This document shows positions 1-10,910 of a DNA stretch of 38,396 nt, in pieces (the stretch's first letter is position 1; every line of letters starts with the position of its first letter). The notes beneath the pieces were generated by a model. That model had not been told where the DNA came from. It saw nothing but the letters and a program-made list of their open reading frames with translations, and searched no databases. The position numbers and the translations under genes were made by a program. The stretch lies in contig JADIMS010000029.1 of the NCBI GenBank assembly GCA_017694555.1, forward strand, positions 1 to 38,396, given 5' to 3'. This DNA comes from Candidatus Avitreponema avistercoris (GTDB taxonomy: Bacteria > Spirochaetota > Spirochaetia > Treponematales > Treponemataceae).

Positions 1-19
1 CTTCCATAACTGCCGCCCA

Positions 20-42
20 CCCGGAATCTCCGTCTTTCCGGG
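20..42. other. Perfect stem-loop downstream of the MinD-like gene
   Basis: CCCGGAA and TTCCGGG form a perfect 7-bp inverted repeat around a 9-base loop, about 50 bases past the stop of the MinD-like gene. No U-tract follows on the minus strand, so it is not a clear intrinsic terminator for that gene. The window ends too close to say what lies beyond it. Confidence 0.4.
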
Positions 43-88
43 AAATATTCCAACTTTTTTTTTGCATACCTGAAACGCCGCCGGAAAC

Positions 89-1243
89 TTATACTTTGAA
101 TCCCTGCCTGGCAGCCTCCAAAAGTTTCGCCTTCAACAGCGTGTTTTCCTTTTTTAAAACCGAAAGATCATATTGCTGTGACTTGATAATTTCCGCCAAA
201 TCGCCGGAAGAAAGCGCGCCGCTGCCGGCCAGTTCTTCCACGGATTCCATTTTTGCCTCAAAATCCACAGAGGCTTCCATTTCCGCAGACTGGAACGAAT
301 CGTCATTCAGTTCCGTAAATGCCTCCGGGGAACCCGCAGGCTCCTCTTCCTCCGACTGGATGATTTTTTCCGCAATCCGGTAAACCGCCTGCGCAAGCAC
401 GGAACGCGGTTTATAAACCAGCACCGGAAGCCGGGAAGCAAGCGCAATGTCCTGCACGCTGTCCCGGTAAATCACGCCCAGATGTTCCAAATCCAGATTC
501 AGATATTCCCGGCAGGACCGCCGGATTTTGCCCGCTTTTTCCGCATCCTGCGGGCCGTCAATCATATTCATAACAATACGCGGGCGGAATACATTCATAT
601 AGCGCAAAAACGTTTCCGTGTTTTCCGGATCCGCCTTACCAAGAATCTCAATCAATTTGGGAATATACAACCGCTGCAGGGACGAGCTGTCTTTCCGCAG
701 CTTTTCGATGTAGTCCCGCCCCGGAGTCCCTTTCTTGAACGAGTTAAACAGCAGCCGGAAGACCGTATTTTTCAAAAACAGATATGCATTCAGCGTAGCG
801 GTGACAAACGGCGAAGTCACCACGATTCCCCGGGGAGACAGCAGAAAAAAATCCAGTATCGAAAGATGCGTGCCTGCGCCAAGATCCAGAATCAGATAGT
901 CGGTGGAATCTTCCAGTTTGTTAAAATTGCGCAGAACCGACATTCTCTGCGGAAGCTTGAGGGCGCTCAATCCGGGAATTTCGGAGTCCCCCGGAATAAA
1001 GCGGACGTTTTCATAAGAAGTGGTATGAATGCTTTCCTCAAAAGACGAGCCTTTTGTCAAAAACGTACCCAGCCCTTTTTTGACCGCCTGCTCGCCCAAA
1101 ACCAGATGCAGGTTGGAAGCCCCCAAATCCAGATCTGCCAGTACAACCCGGCGGTTTCCCTGTCCCAAGGCAATCGCCAAATTCGCCGCCAGCAGACTTT
1201 TTCCGACTCCGCCCTTGCCACTCGCAATGGGTATTATCCGCAT
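89..1243 (-). CDS. MinD/ParA-family P-loop ATPase (FlhG/MinD-like)
   Basis: This 384-residue protein opens with the deviant Walker A motif SGKGGVGKS (about residues 8-16), followed by the DLDLGASN switch segment, as in MinD, FlhG and ParA. Such ATPases position division septa, flagella or other cargo and cycle between membrane and cytosol. The ATPase core covers about residues 1-290. An acidic linker follows (about 300-350), then a short predicted helix rich in Lys, Glu and Leu at the C-terminus. The start overlaps the end of the upstream gene by 10 bases and has a clear AGGAGA ribosome site inside it, so the two are probably co-transcribed. No flhF or minC lies nearby, so the cargo cannot be named. 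Confidence 0.85.
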   Translation of the reverse strand: MRIIPIASGKGGVGKSLLAANLAIALGQGNRRVVLADLDLGASNLHLVLGEQAVKKGLGTFLTKGSSFEESIHTTSYENVRFIPGDSEIPGLSALKLPQRMSVLRNFNKLEDSTDYLILDLGAGTHLSILDFFLLSPRGIVVTSPFVTATLNAYLFLKNTVFRLLFNSFKKGTPGRDYIEKLRKDSSSLQRLYIPKLIEILGKADPENTETFLRYMNVFRPRIVMNMIDGPQDAEKAGKIRRSCREYLNLDLEHLGVIYRDSVQDIALASRLPVLVYKPRSVLAQAVYRIAEKIIQSEEEEPAGSPEAFTELNDDSFQSAEMEASVDFEAKMESVEELAGSGALSSGDLAEIIKSQQYDLSVLKKENTLLKAKLLEAARQGFKV

Positions 1244-1656
1244 AATTTACTCCGTCTCCTCAAGCAGAAAATAAATGAAACCAAGTCTCCGGGAACGAAA
1301 AGTATTATAGCATAAAACGCGGCAGTAAAATCAGAAAATTGCGGGGAAACAAAAAAAGCGGAAACGGGTACGGTCAATATCCGTAAAATGAGCGCAGCAA
1401 AAGCCAGAACCGAAAGCCCTTTCACCAGCACAAGGAAATGAAGGCAGAAAACAAAGGCATTTTCCCGCACCGCCAGCATCAGATACATGGCAGGAATGAA
1501 ACACAGCGCAGGCAATGCGGCATAAACAAAAATACCGCCGGCATCCGGAACACCGGAAAGCGGCGCCAAAACCCGGAAAGAAAGGAAACCGGTCCGCAGA
1601 ATCTCATACGACAGGAAAATCAGGTACCATACCCGCGGGACACGCGAAAACTTCAT
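1234..1656 (-). CDS. Small four-helix membrane protein, unknown function
   Basis: I do not recognise this 140-residue protein. It has about four hydrophobic segments and a basic tail (RRRSK), so it is probably an inner-membrane protein. The ORF track starts 21 codons earlier, but a promoter (TTGACC, 17 bases, TATGCT) lies inside that extension. The start at MKFSRVP is preferred because it sits about 3 bases after the predicted transcription start. No Shine-Dalgarno sequence precedes it. It overlaps the MinD-like gene by 10 bases, which suggests a two-gene operon and perhaps a membrane partner for that ATPase. The partner role is inference only. Confidence 0.65.
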   Translation of the reverse strand: MKFSRVPRVWYLIFLSYEILRTGFLSFRVLAPLSGVPDAGGIFVYAALPALCFIPAMYLMLAVRENAFVFCLHFLVLVKGLSVLAFAALILRILTVPVSAFFVSPQFSDFTAAFYAIILFVPGDLVSFIFCLRRRSKLCG

Positions 1657-1665
1657 GACGTAACC

Positions 1666-1694
1666 AGCATACGCAACATCCCCCGCGCGGTCAA
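1666..1694 (-). promoter_or_regulatory. Promoter of the small membrane protein / MinD-like operon
   Basis: On the minus strand TTGACC (1689-1694) and TATGCT (1666-1671) are separated by exactly 17 bases. Predicted transcription starts near 1659, 3 bases before the ATG at 1656. Confidence 0.65.
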
Positions 1695-1797
1695 GTGGCA
1701 ATCCCGAAACGGCTTTCATTTATATATGCGGCACACCGGCAGCACGGGAACCGCCCGCGGTATGCAGGCACCCGCAGGCCGCACACGGACCAGCCGT

Positions 1798-3141
1798 TCA
1801 GTTCTCCGCACCGGAAACCGGCTGCACATCCCGTTTCCAGACAACCGTACGCAGCACCCGCCGGTCTTTGATTTCCGTTACCCGGACGCGCAGCACCGGC
1901 GTTTCCACCGTAAATACAGAACCGTCATCGGGAATTGAACCATACTCGCCGAGCACATACCCGCCGAACGTGTCGTATTCATCCAGCGGAAGCTCCACGC
2001 CAAGCTGTTCCGAAACATCGTCCAGCGAAGCGCCGCCGCGGATTTGCCAGGAGCCGCTGCCGTCCGGCGCAGGCGCAATATCTTCACCGGCGTCTTTCTC
2101 ATCCGCATCCAACGCCGTAAAATCGCCCACAAGCTGTTCCAGCAAATCGTTTACCGTCACGACGCCCGTCATGCCCCCGTATTCGTCCAAAACAACTGCA
2201 AAATACCGGTGCGCTTCTTTCATTTTTTTAAACACAACGTCGGCTTTCAGCGTTTCCGGAATAAACCAGGCAGGCTTTACCGCATGCGCCATCACATTTT
2301 CCCGGCTTTTGTCTTCCAAACGGAAATATGCCGATGCAGAAAGCACACCGATAACGGAATCCGCCGTATTTTCGCAAACCGGATAATTTTCATGGCCGCT
2401 TTTCAAAATCAGAGCGTTCCATTCCTCCATTCCGTCCCCAAGCAGGAGAAACACCACATCCTGCCGGTGCGTCGCAAATTCACCAACCTGCAGATCGTCA
2501 AACTCGAAGATATTTTGAATCATCTCCTTTTCTGCGGCGTCAATCACACCTTTCCGGCTGCCTTCATCCACCATCAGGCGGATTTCTTCTTCGCTCACGC
2601 TGCCGTCGTCCTCTTCCGGATCAAAGCCGAACAAACGGAGCACGGTATTTGTGGAAACCGTAAGCAGCCAGACAACCGGTGCAAAAAGCTTGGAAATAAA
2701 CGTAATCAGTCCGGACAAAAGAAAAGCCAGCGCTTCGGCTTTTTTCATCGCAATCCGCTTGGGCACCAGCTCGCCGAAAATCAGCGTAACATACGAAAGG
2801 ATCAGCGTAATCAGGACAATGGAAATGGTGCGCACGGTTTCGTATTCCACAGGAAACCCGAAACCCGTAATCCAGGAAGCAATATAAACCGAAAAATTAT
2901 CCGCCGCAAAAGCGCTGCCCAGAAATCCGGACAATGTGATGGCAATTTGAATGGTGGAAAGAAAGCGGGCAGGATCTTTTATCAGCTTTTGAAGGCGGGA
3001 TGCTTTCCGGTTCCCTTTTTCCGCCATCTGACTGATTTTTGCTTCATTGACGGAAACCACTGCGATTTCCGCACAGGCAAAAACCGCATTCAACAGAATC
3101 AGAATCAGCTGAAGAATCAGCGACCATAGAACGTCTTCCAA
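1798..3141 (-). CDS. DUF21-CBS-CorC/HlyC membrane protein (TlyC/CNNM type)
   Basis: The N-terminal 190 residues form a DUF21 membrane domain with about four hydrophobic segments and the typical ACAEIAVVSVNEAKI stretch. A CBS pair follows, containing EEEIRLMVDEG before it and LDEYGGMTGVVTVNDLLE near its end. A CorC/HlyC-type domain lies at the C-terminus. This architecture belongs to the CNNM/CorC family linked to magnesium or other cation transport. The old name hemolysin is not supported by the sequence. The track begins at a TTG that is really the -35 box of the promoter. I prefer the TTG at 3141, which has GGGAG 5 bases upstream and places the first helix at the usual distance. The exact start is uncertain. 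Confidence 0.85.
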   Translation of the reverse strand: MEDVLWSLILQLILILLNAVFACAEIAVVSVNEAKISQMAEKGNRKASRLQKLIKDPARFLSTIQIAITLSGFLGSAFAADNFSVYIASWITGFGFPVEYETVRTISIVLITLILSYVTLIFGELVPKRIAMKKAEALAFLLSGLITFISKLFAPVVWLLTVSTNTVLRLFGFDPEEDDGSVSEEEIRLMVDEGSRKGVIDAAEKEMIQNIFEFDDLQVGEFATHRQDVVFLLLGDGMEEWNALILKSGHENYPVCENTADSVIGVLSASAYFRLEDKSRENVMAHAVKPAWFIPETLKADVVFKKMKEAHRYFAVVLDEYGGMTGVVTVNDLLEQLVGDFTALDADEKDAGEDIAPAPDGSGSWQIRGGASLDDVSEQLGVELPLDEYDTFGGYVLGEYGSIPDDGSVFTVETPVLRVRVTEIKDRRVLRTVVWKRDVQPVSGAEN

Positions 3142-3178
3142 AAACACTCCCAGGCAGAAAACTGCCGTTTCCAATATC

Positions 3179-3207
3179 AGCATAAAAGAAAAATCTTTCC
3201 CTGTCAA
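3179..3207 (-). promoter_or_regulatory. Promoter of the DUF21-CBS gene
   Basis: A consensus TTGACA (3202-3207) and TATGCT (3179-3184) are separated by 17 bases on the minus strand. The -35 TTG doubles as the false start codon in the ORF track, and the -10 box overlaps the next in-frame ATG. The real start must therefore lie at or below about 3172. Confidence 0.8.
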
Positions 3208-3248
3208 GAAAGAAGAAGCCCCGCGGAATTCCGCTCCGGGATGTGCGG

Positions 3249-3275
3249 TTTACAGTTGCGGGGAATTGTGATACT
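3249..3275 (+). promoter_or_regulatory. Weak promoter candidate for the MATE gene
   Basis: TTTACA (3249-3254) lies 15 bases before an extended -10 element, TGT-GATACT (3267-3275). The spacing is short, so confidence is limited. The predicted start near 3282 is only about 5 bases before the ATG at 3287, which lacks a ribosome binding site. Confidence 0.4.
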
Positions 3276-3286
3276 ACAAAATTATC

Positions 3287-4717
3287 ATGAATCAGTCTGT
3301 TTTGACTCCGGGCGGCGCAATCCGGCCGATGTTCAGCAACCGGGATTTGCTGCTTCTTATCTGGCCCCTGATTGCAGAGCAGTTCCTTTCGCTGACAGTC
3401 GGAATGGCCGACATTGTCATGGTCGGCAGGCTGGGGGAAGCGGCTGTTTCCGGCGTTTCGTTGGTGGATAATATCCAGATTTTGCTCAACAACCTGTTTT
3501 CCGCACTGTCAACCGGCGGCGCCGTAGTCTGCGCCCAGTACATCGGTAAAAACCGGCCGGATCTTTCTTCCCGTGCGGCAAAGCAGCTGGTATATACGGT
3601 TTCCGTGTTTTCCGTTACGCTGGCGGCGGCCGGCCTGCTTTTCCGGAACGGTCTTTTGCCGTTTGTTTTCGGAAAAATCGAAGCGGACGTCATGCAAGAA
3701 GCGCAGACATACTTTCTGGTCATGATGTTTGCACTGCCTTCCATCGGCATGTACAACGTCTGCTCAGCCCTGTTCCGCGCCCAAGGCAATTCCCGCATTT
3801 CCATGTACATTGCGGCGCTCATCAATGTCATGAATATCGGCGGAAATTACCTGGGGATTTTTGTTCTGAATCTCGGCGTGCTGGGCGCGGCTGTTTCCAC
3901 GCTGTGTTCCCGGACTGTGGCGGCGGCTGTGCTTTTTATCCTGCTGTACCGCAATAAACCCGTGCAGGGTGCGGAAATTTGCCATGCAGGCGGATCCGTT
4001 CCGGACGGATTCCGGAATACGCAGGCGGTCAGTCTGCGCGGCATTCTGCGTATCGAGCTGGACGGCCGTATCATCCGGCATATTCTCGGTATCGGTATCC
4101 CCAACGGAATCGAAAACAGCATGTTTCAAATCGGCAAAATCGTTGTCCTTTCGCTGATTGCCACTTTCGGTACAAGCGCGATCGCCGCCAATGCCGCAGC
4201 AAATACCATTGCAGGATTTGAAGTGCTTCCCGGCTCAGCAATCGGACTGGCTATGTTAACCGTTATCGGGCGGTGTGCAGGCGCCGGACAACTGAAAGAA
4301 GCGGAACGTTTTACCTGGAAGCTGATGAAAATCACATACATCTGTATGCTCGTGCTGAACGCCGGTATTTTGATTTTCGCGCGGCCAATTATTTCGGTTT
4401 ACGGACTGATGCCGGGCACCGAAGAATTGGCTTGGAATATGCTGTTCTGCCACGGGTTTTTCTCTATTTTTTTCTGGCCGCCTTCTTTTACGCTGCCGAA
4501 TTCCCTGCGCGCGCTCAATGATGCCAAATTCACCATGGTGGTTTCCATGCTTTCGATGTGGTTTATCCGGATCGGCTTGAGCTACGTACTCGCCTGGACA
4601 ACGGACGCCGGCGCTATGTGCAGTTGGATTGCCATGACCGTCGACTGGGTGTTCCGCGGCGCGGCTTTCTTTGTGCGGTTCAAGCGTGAAAAGTGGATGA
4701 AGAAAGCCACAATATAA
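3287..4717 (+). CDS. MATE-family multidrug/sodium antiporter
   Basis: The protein has 476 residues, the usual MATE length of about 450, with about 12 hydrophobic segments. Family signatures are seen: IWPLIAEQFL at helix 1, GMADIVMVGRLGE after it, a FSALSTGGAVVCAQYIG segment and, in the second half, IGIPNGIENSMFQIGKIV. MATE proteins export cationic drugs or metabolites in exchange for Na+ or H+. The substrate cannot be read from sequence. The gene stands alone, divergent from the DUF21-CBS gene and convergent with nifJ. The start ATG has no Shine-Dalgarno sequence. A later in-frame Met at residue 15 is the alternative start. Confidence 0.9.
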   Translation: MNQSVLTPGGAIRPMFSNRDLLLLIWPLIAEQFLSLTVGMADIVMVGRLGEAAVSGVSLVDNIQILLNNLFSALSTGGAVVCAQYIGKNRPDLSSRAAKQLVYTVSVFSVTLAAAGLLFRNGLLPFVFGKIEADVMQEAQTYFLVMMFALPSIGMYNVCSALFRAQGNSRISMYIAALINVMNIGGNYLGIFVLNLGVLGAAVSTLCSRTVAAAVLFILLYRNKPVQGAEICHAGGSVPDGFRNTQAVSLRGILRIELDGRIIRHILGIGIPNGIENSMFQIGKIVVLSLIATFGTSAIAANAAANTIAGFEVLPGSAIGLAMLTVIGRCAGAGQLKEAERFTWKLMKITYICMLVLNAGILIFARPIISVYGLMPGTEELAWNMLFCHGFFSIFFWPPSFTLPNSLRALNDAKFTMVVSMLSMWFIRIGLSYVLAWTTDAGAMCSWIAMTVDWVFRGAAFFVRFKREKWMKKATI

Positions 4718-4762
4718 TACAGCCCCTTCCCCGTATTGCCGGCGGCGTCCCTGTACCGGAGC

Positions 4763-4797
4763 AAAAAAAGACCGCGCCCCTTACGGAACGCGGTCTT
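4763..4797 (-). terminator. Rho-independent terminator of nifJ
   Basis: On the minus strand AAGACCGCG pairs with CGCGGTCTT around a 12-base loop, and the stem runs into a tract of seven T. It lies about 25 bases past the nifJ stop, as expected for an intrinsic terminator. Confidence 0.9.
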
Positions 4798-4822
4798 CAT
4801 GCAAACACCGTTTGCAGGTTTC

Positions 4823-8362
<3,540 letters not shown>

Positions 8363-8406
8363 AAAACCTCCTGAACAGTATGGAGAGAAATGAAATAGTA
8401 GCAATC

Positions 8407-8435
8407 AGGATACTCTGTTCTGCCGCTTTTTGCAA
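8407..8435 (-). promoter_or_regulatory. Promoter of nifJ
   Basis: TTGCAA (8430-8435) and TATCCT (8407-8412) are 17 bases apart on the minus strand. They predict a leader of about 38 bases that ends in the AGGAGG ribosome site, a conventional arrangement unlike the leaderless genes nearby. Confidence 0.6.
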
Positions 8436-8442
8436 TAAATAT

Positions 8443-10011
8443 TTATACTTTGTCTGCGGCCTTTGCGGCAGAAAGCGGCAGTCCGCGTACCGCTTCAATC
8501 AGCGCCTGCGGCGGAATTCCCCACGGCGCATACACTTCCCGGGCTGCAAGGGTATGTGCCAGGGAAGCGTTCCACGCAGCTTCCGGAGGAGGGTATCCCT
8601 GTGCAAGCAGCGCGCAGACCAGCCCGGCAAGAACATCGCCGGAACCGCCTTTTGCCAGCGCCGGTACGCCGAGTGCGTTGGCATACAGCCGGACCGGCTG
8701 TCCGGGCGCCGGGCAGAATCCGGTAACCGGCACCGCGCCTTTAGCCAGCAGCACTGCGCCGGGAAATTCCGTGCAAAACGCCCGGACAAAGGAAAAGCGG
8801 CGGGCGGAAACCTCCGCCGGGGAAATCCCGTCCGGCGCAAGGCCGCACAGGACAAGAAGGGAAGCGAATTCGCCGGGATGCGGCGTCAAAACCAGCCCGG
8901 CAGGACGTTTCCGCAGTAAACCGGCAAGTCCGGGCCAGCGGAAAAAATCCGCATCAAGCACCGCAGGCAGACCGGGGCAGGCGGCAAGACTTTCCGCCGC
9001 AAAATCCAGGGCGGCATCCGGATGAGGATTTCCTTCTGCCGCGCGCAAGCCCATTCCGGCCGCCGCGGCCGTACAGGATGCAGGCAGCCGGTCCGCCGTC
9101 ATCAGCTCCGCAGGCACGGCAAACCGTCCGGTTCCGGAACCCGCATCTGCCTCCGGAAAGACCAGTGTGGTCCGTCCGCTTCCGAATGCAGAGGCGGCTG
9201 CGGCTGCCATCAATGCAGCGCCGGGTTTTCCGCCGCAGAATACCGCGCTGTGCCCGAATGTCCCTTTATGAACGTTTTTCCGGGTACGGACCGGAAGCCG
9301 CAGATCGCCGGGTTCCAGCAGGAATGCTTCCGGCTCACCCAGCGATTCAAACTGCCGGGCAGAAACGCCGAGATCCGCCACCGACACTTCCCCGGTAAAA
9401 TCCACGGCGTCATCCAAAAACAGGCAGCGTTTCAGCGCGCCCATACATACCGTCCGGTCTGCCATAAACCGGACCGGGGCGCCGGCTGATTCTCCGGCGC
9501 CGATTCCGGAAGGTACGTCACAGGCAATCCGGTACGGGCTGCGGCCTTCCGGCGTTTTTACCGCATTCATACCGGCGATACACGCCAAAAGGCTTTCCGG
9601 CGCAGGAGAACGGAAACCGCTTCCAAACAGGCAGTCAACAACCACGTCGGCAGGGGAAAAATCCGGCAAAAACGGAACACCGCAAGCCGACGCCCGGTCG
9701 CGCTGTCTGCGGCAAACCGCGGTCTTCGGCTCCGCGGCGGAAAAAACCGAAACGGCCAGCGGCCTGCCGTCAGCCAGCGTACTCCCGGAAAGCCGTCTGG
9801 CCAGCGTATAGCCGTCAGCCCCGTTTCCTCCGCTCCCGGCCACAATCAGTACGGCAACCCCGCGGAATAAAACCGGCAGGCGCGCGCAGGCATCCCGGAC
9901 AGCCTGTTCCAGCGCACAGGCTGCATTTTCCATCAAAATCTCTTCCGGAAGCAAAAACGCTTCCCCTGCCTTTTTGTCCAAAACCCGCGTATCCGTGAAA
10001 ATTTTCCGCAT
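8443..10011 (-). CDS. nnr: Bifunctional NAD(P)HX epimerase / ADP-dependent dehydratase
   Basis: The enzyme repairs hydrated NADH and NADPH. The N-terminal YjeF_N epimerase domain (about residues 1-210) carries MENAACALE, a glycine-rich loop GSGGNGADGY and VDCLFGSGF. The loop departs from the usual GNNGGDG. The C-terminal carbohydrate-kinase-like dehydratase domain has KGTFGHSAVFCGG, LTPHPGEFA and GGSGDVLAG. The track begins 60 codons too early. The ATG at 10011 (MRKIFTDTRVL) has a GGGGA site and a promoter just upstream, and gives 522 residues, close to the usual fused length. It is divergent from the lolD-like gene and is followed by nifJ on the same strand. Confidence 0.92.
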   Translation of the reverse strand: MRKIFTDTRVLDKKAGEAFLLPEEILMENAACALEQAVRDACARLPVLFRGVAVLIVAGSGGNGADGYTLARRLSGSTLADGRPLAVSVFSAAEPKTAVCRRQRDRASACGVPFLPDFSPADVVVDCLFGSGFRSPAPESLLACIAGMNAVKTPEGRSPYRIACDVPSGIGAGESAGAPVRFMADRTVCMGALKRCLFLDDAVDFTGEVSVADLGVSARQFESLGEPEAFLLEPGDLRLPVRTRKNVHKGTFGHSAVFCGGKPGAALMAAAAASAFGSGRTTLVFPEADAGSGTGRFAVPAELMTADRLPASCTAAAAGMGLRAAEGNPHPDAALDFAAESLAACPGLPAVLDADFFRWPGLAGLLRKRPAGLVLTPHPGEFASLLVLCGLAPDGISPAEVSARRFSFVRAFCTEFPGAVLLAKGAVPVTGFCPAPGQPVRLYANALGVPALAKGGSGDVLAGLVCALLAQGYPPPEAAWNASLAHTLAAREVYAPWGIPPQALIEAVRGLPLSAAKAADKV

Positions 10012-10026
10012 ATTTTCCCCACCGCA

Positions 10027-10055
10027 AGTATACTCCGGGTATCCGCAGATTTCCA
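10027..10055 (-). promoter_or_regulatory. Promoter of the NAD(P)HX repair gene
   Basis: TGGAAA (10050-10055) and TATACT (10027-10032) are 17 bases apart on the minus strand. The predicted start near 10020 leaves a leader of about 9 bases before the ATG at 10011, with GGTGGGGA close to the start codon. Confidence 0.5.
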
Positions 10056-10087
10056 GCCGCAAAACACCGAACGGAACGCCGGAGCGC

Positions 10088-10116
10088 TTGCCTGTCCCCC
10101 CGTATTCGGTTAAACT
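10088..10116 (+). promoter_or_regulatory. Promoter of the lolD-like gene, predicted leaderless
   Basis: TTGCCT (10088-10093) and TAAACT (10111-10116) are 17 bases apart. Placing +1 seven bases after the -10 box puts it exactly on the A of the start codon at 10123. There is no ribosome binding site. Confidence 0.65.
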
Positions 10117-10122
10117 ACCGGT

Positions 10123-10875
10123 ATGGATGCTACCATTGCGGAATTTGTGCAAGTCAGCAAAGTCTATCAAATTGAAAAGGTTCCGCTGCAAGCCGTATGT
10201 AACGCGTCGTTCACCATCCGCAAAGGCGAATTTGCAGCGATTTCCGGACCTTCCGGCTCAGGAAAATCCACGATCCTGAACATCATGGGACTGATTGACC
10301 TGCCGACCGGCGGAACAGTCATTCTGAACGGAACCGACGTCTACGCCGGAAAAAATTCTGTTATGGACAAAGGGCGCGTAAAAGGCGCTTTTGAGCATTT
10401 TCTGACGGATATGCGGCGGCAAAACGTCGGATTCATTTTCCAGACATTCAATCTGATTCCCGTGCTGAATGTGCGCGAGAACGTTGCCCTGCCCCTTTCT
10501 TTAGGAAAAAACGGCAACACCGACAGCATGACAAAAAAAGAACGCGACGAATGGGTGGATTTTCTTATCGACCGCGTCGGCCTCTCCGGATGGAAAAAAC
10601 ACACGCCGGCGGAGCTTTCCGGAGGACAGCGGCAGCGGGTGGCGATTGCCCGTGCGCTGGTCACCAAAGCGCCGATGATTCTTGCCGATGAGCCGACCGC
10701 AAACCTGGACTCCAAAAACGGCGACCAGATTCTTGCGCTGATGCGGAGCCTGAATGCGGAAACCGGCACAACGTTTGTTTTTTCCACGCACGACGCAAAA
10801 ATCGTTTCCATGGCCGATCATGTCATCACACTGAAAGACGGCGTTATCCAAAAAGACGAACGTATTCCGCGCTGA
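10123..10875 (+). CDS. lolD: ABC transporter ATPase, LolD/MacB family
   Basis: The 250-residue protein has Walker A GPSGSGKST (about 42-50), a Q-loop FIFQTFNLIP, the signature LSGGQRQR (about 164-171), Walker B MILADEPTANLD and an H-loop STHD. The LolD/MacB family powers FtsX-type permeases that extract lipoproteins or drive periplasmic motion and do not transport across the inner membrane. A charged insertion of about 20 residues lies before FIFQ. The matching permease genes lie on the opposite strand about 2.3 kb away, past the convergent barrel gene. The start codon coincides with the predicted transcription start. The symbol is by family and context. Specificity for lipoproteins is inferred. 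Confidence 0.85.
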   Translation: MDATIAEFVQVSKVYQIEKVPLQAVCNASFTIRKGEFAAISGPSGSGKSTILNIMGLIDLPTGGTVILNGTDVYAGKNSVMDKGRVKGAFEHFLTDMRRQNVGFIFQTFNLIPVLNVRENVALPLSLGKNGNTDSMTKKERDEWVDFLIDRVGLSGWKKHTPAELSGGQRQRVAIARALVTKAPMILADEPTANLDSKNGDQILALMRSLNAETGTTFVFSTHDAKIVSMADHVITLKDGVIQKDERIPR

Positions 10876-10910
10876 CTTCCGGCGCGCCTTGCCGGCGGCG
10901 TACCCGCATT

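Noticed and set aside
482-1315. 277-residue plus-strand ORF opposite the MinD-like gene
   Set aside because: It is antisense to a clear ATPase, is rich in Arg, Gln and His as shadow frames are here, and has no ribosome site or domain.
1798-3141. Hemolysin function for the TlyC-like protein
   Set aside because: The architecture is DUF21-CBS-CorC. The hemolysin label is historical, and nothing in the sequence shows lytic activity.
3223-3234. 12-bp palindrome GCGGAATTCCGC between the DUF21-CBS and MATE genes
   Set aside because: It is perfect, but made of the GGAATTCC-like words that abound in this sequence, and it lies upstream of both promoters' core elements.
8373-8420. Inverted repeat GAACAGTAT / ATACTCTGTTC around the nifJ promoter
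   Set aside because: The arms are 28 bases apart and need a two-base bulge, so chance is a fair explanation.
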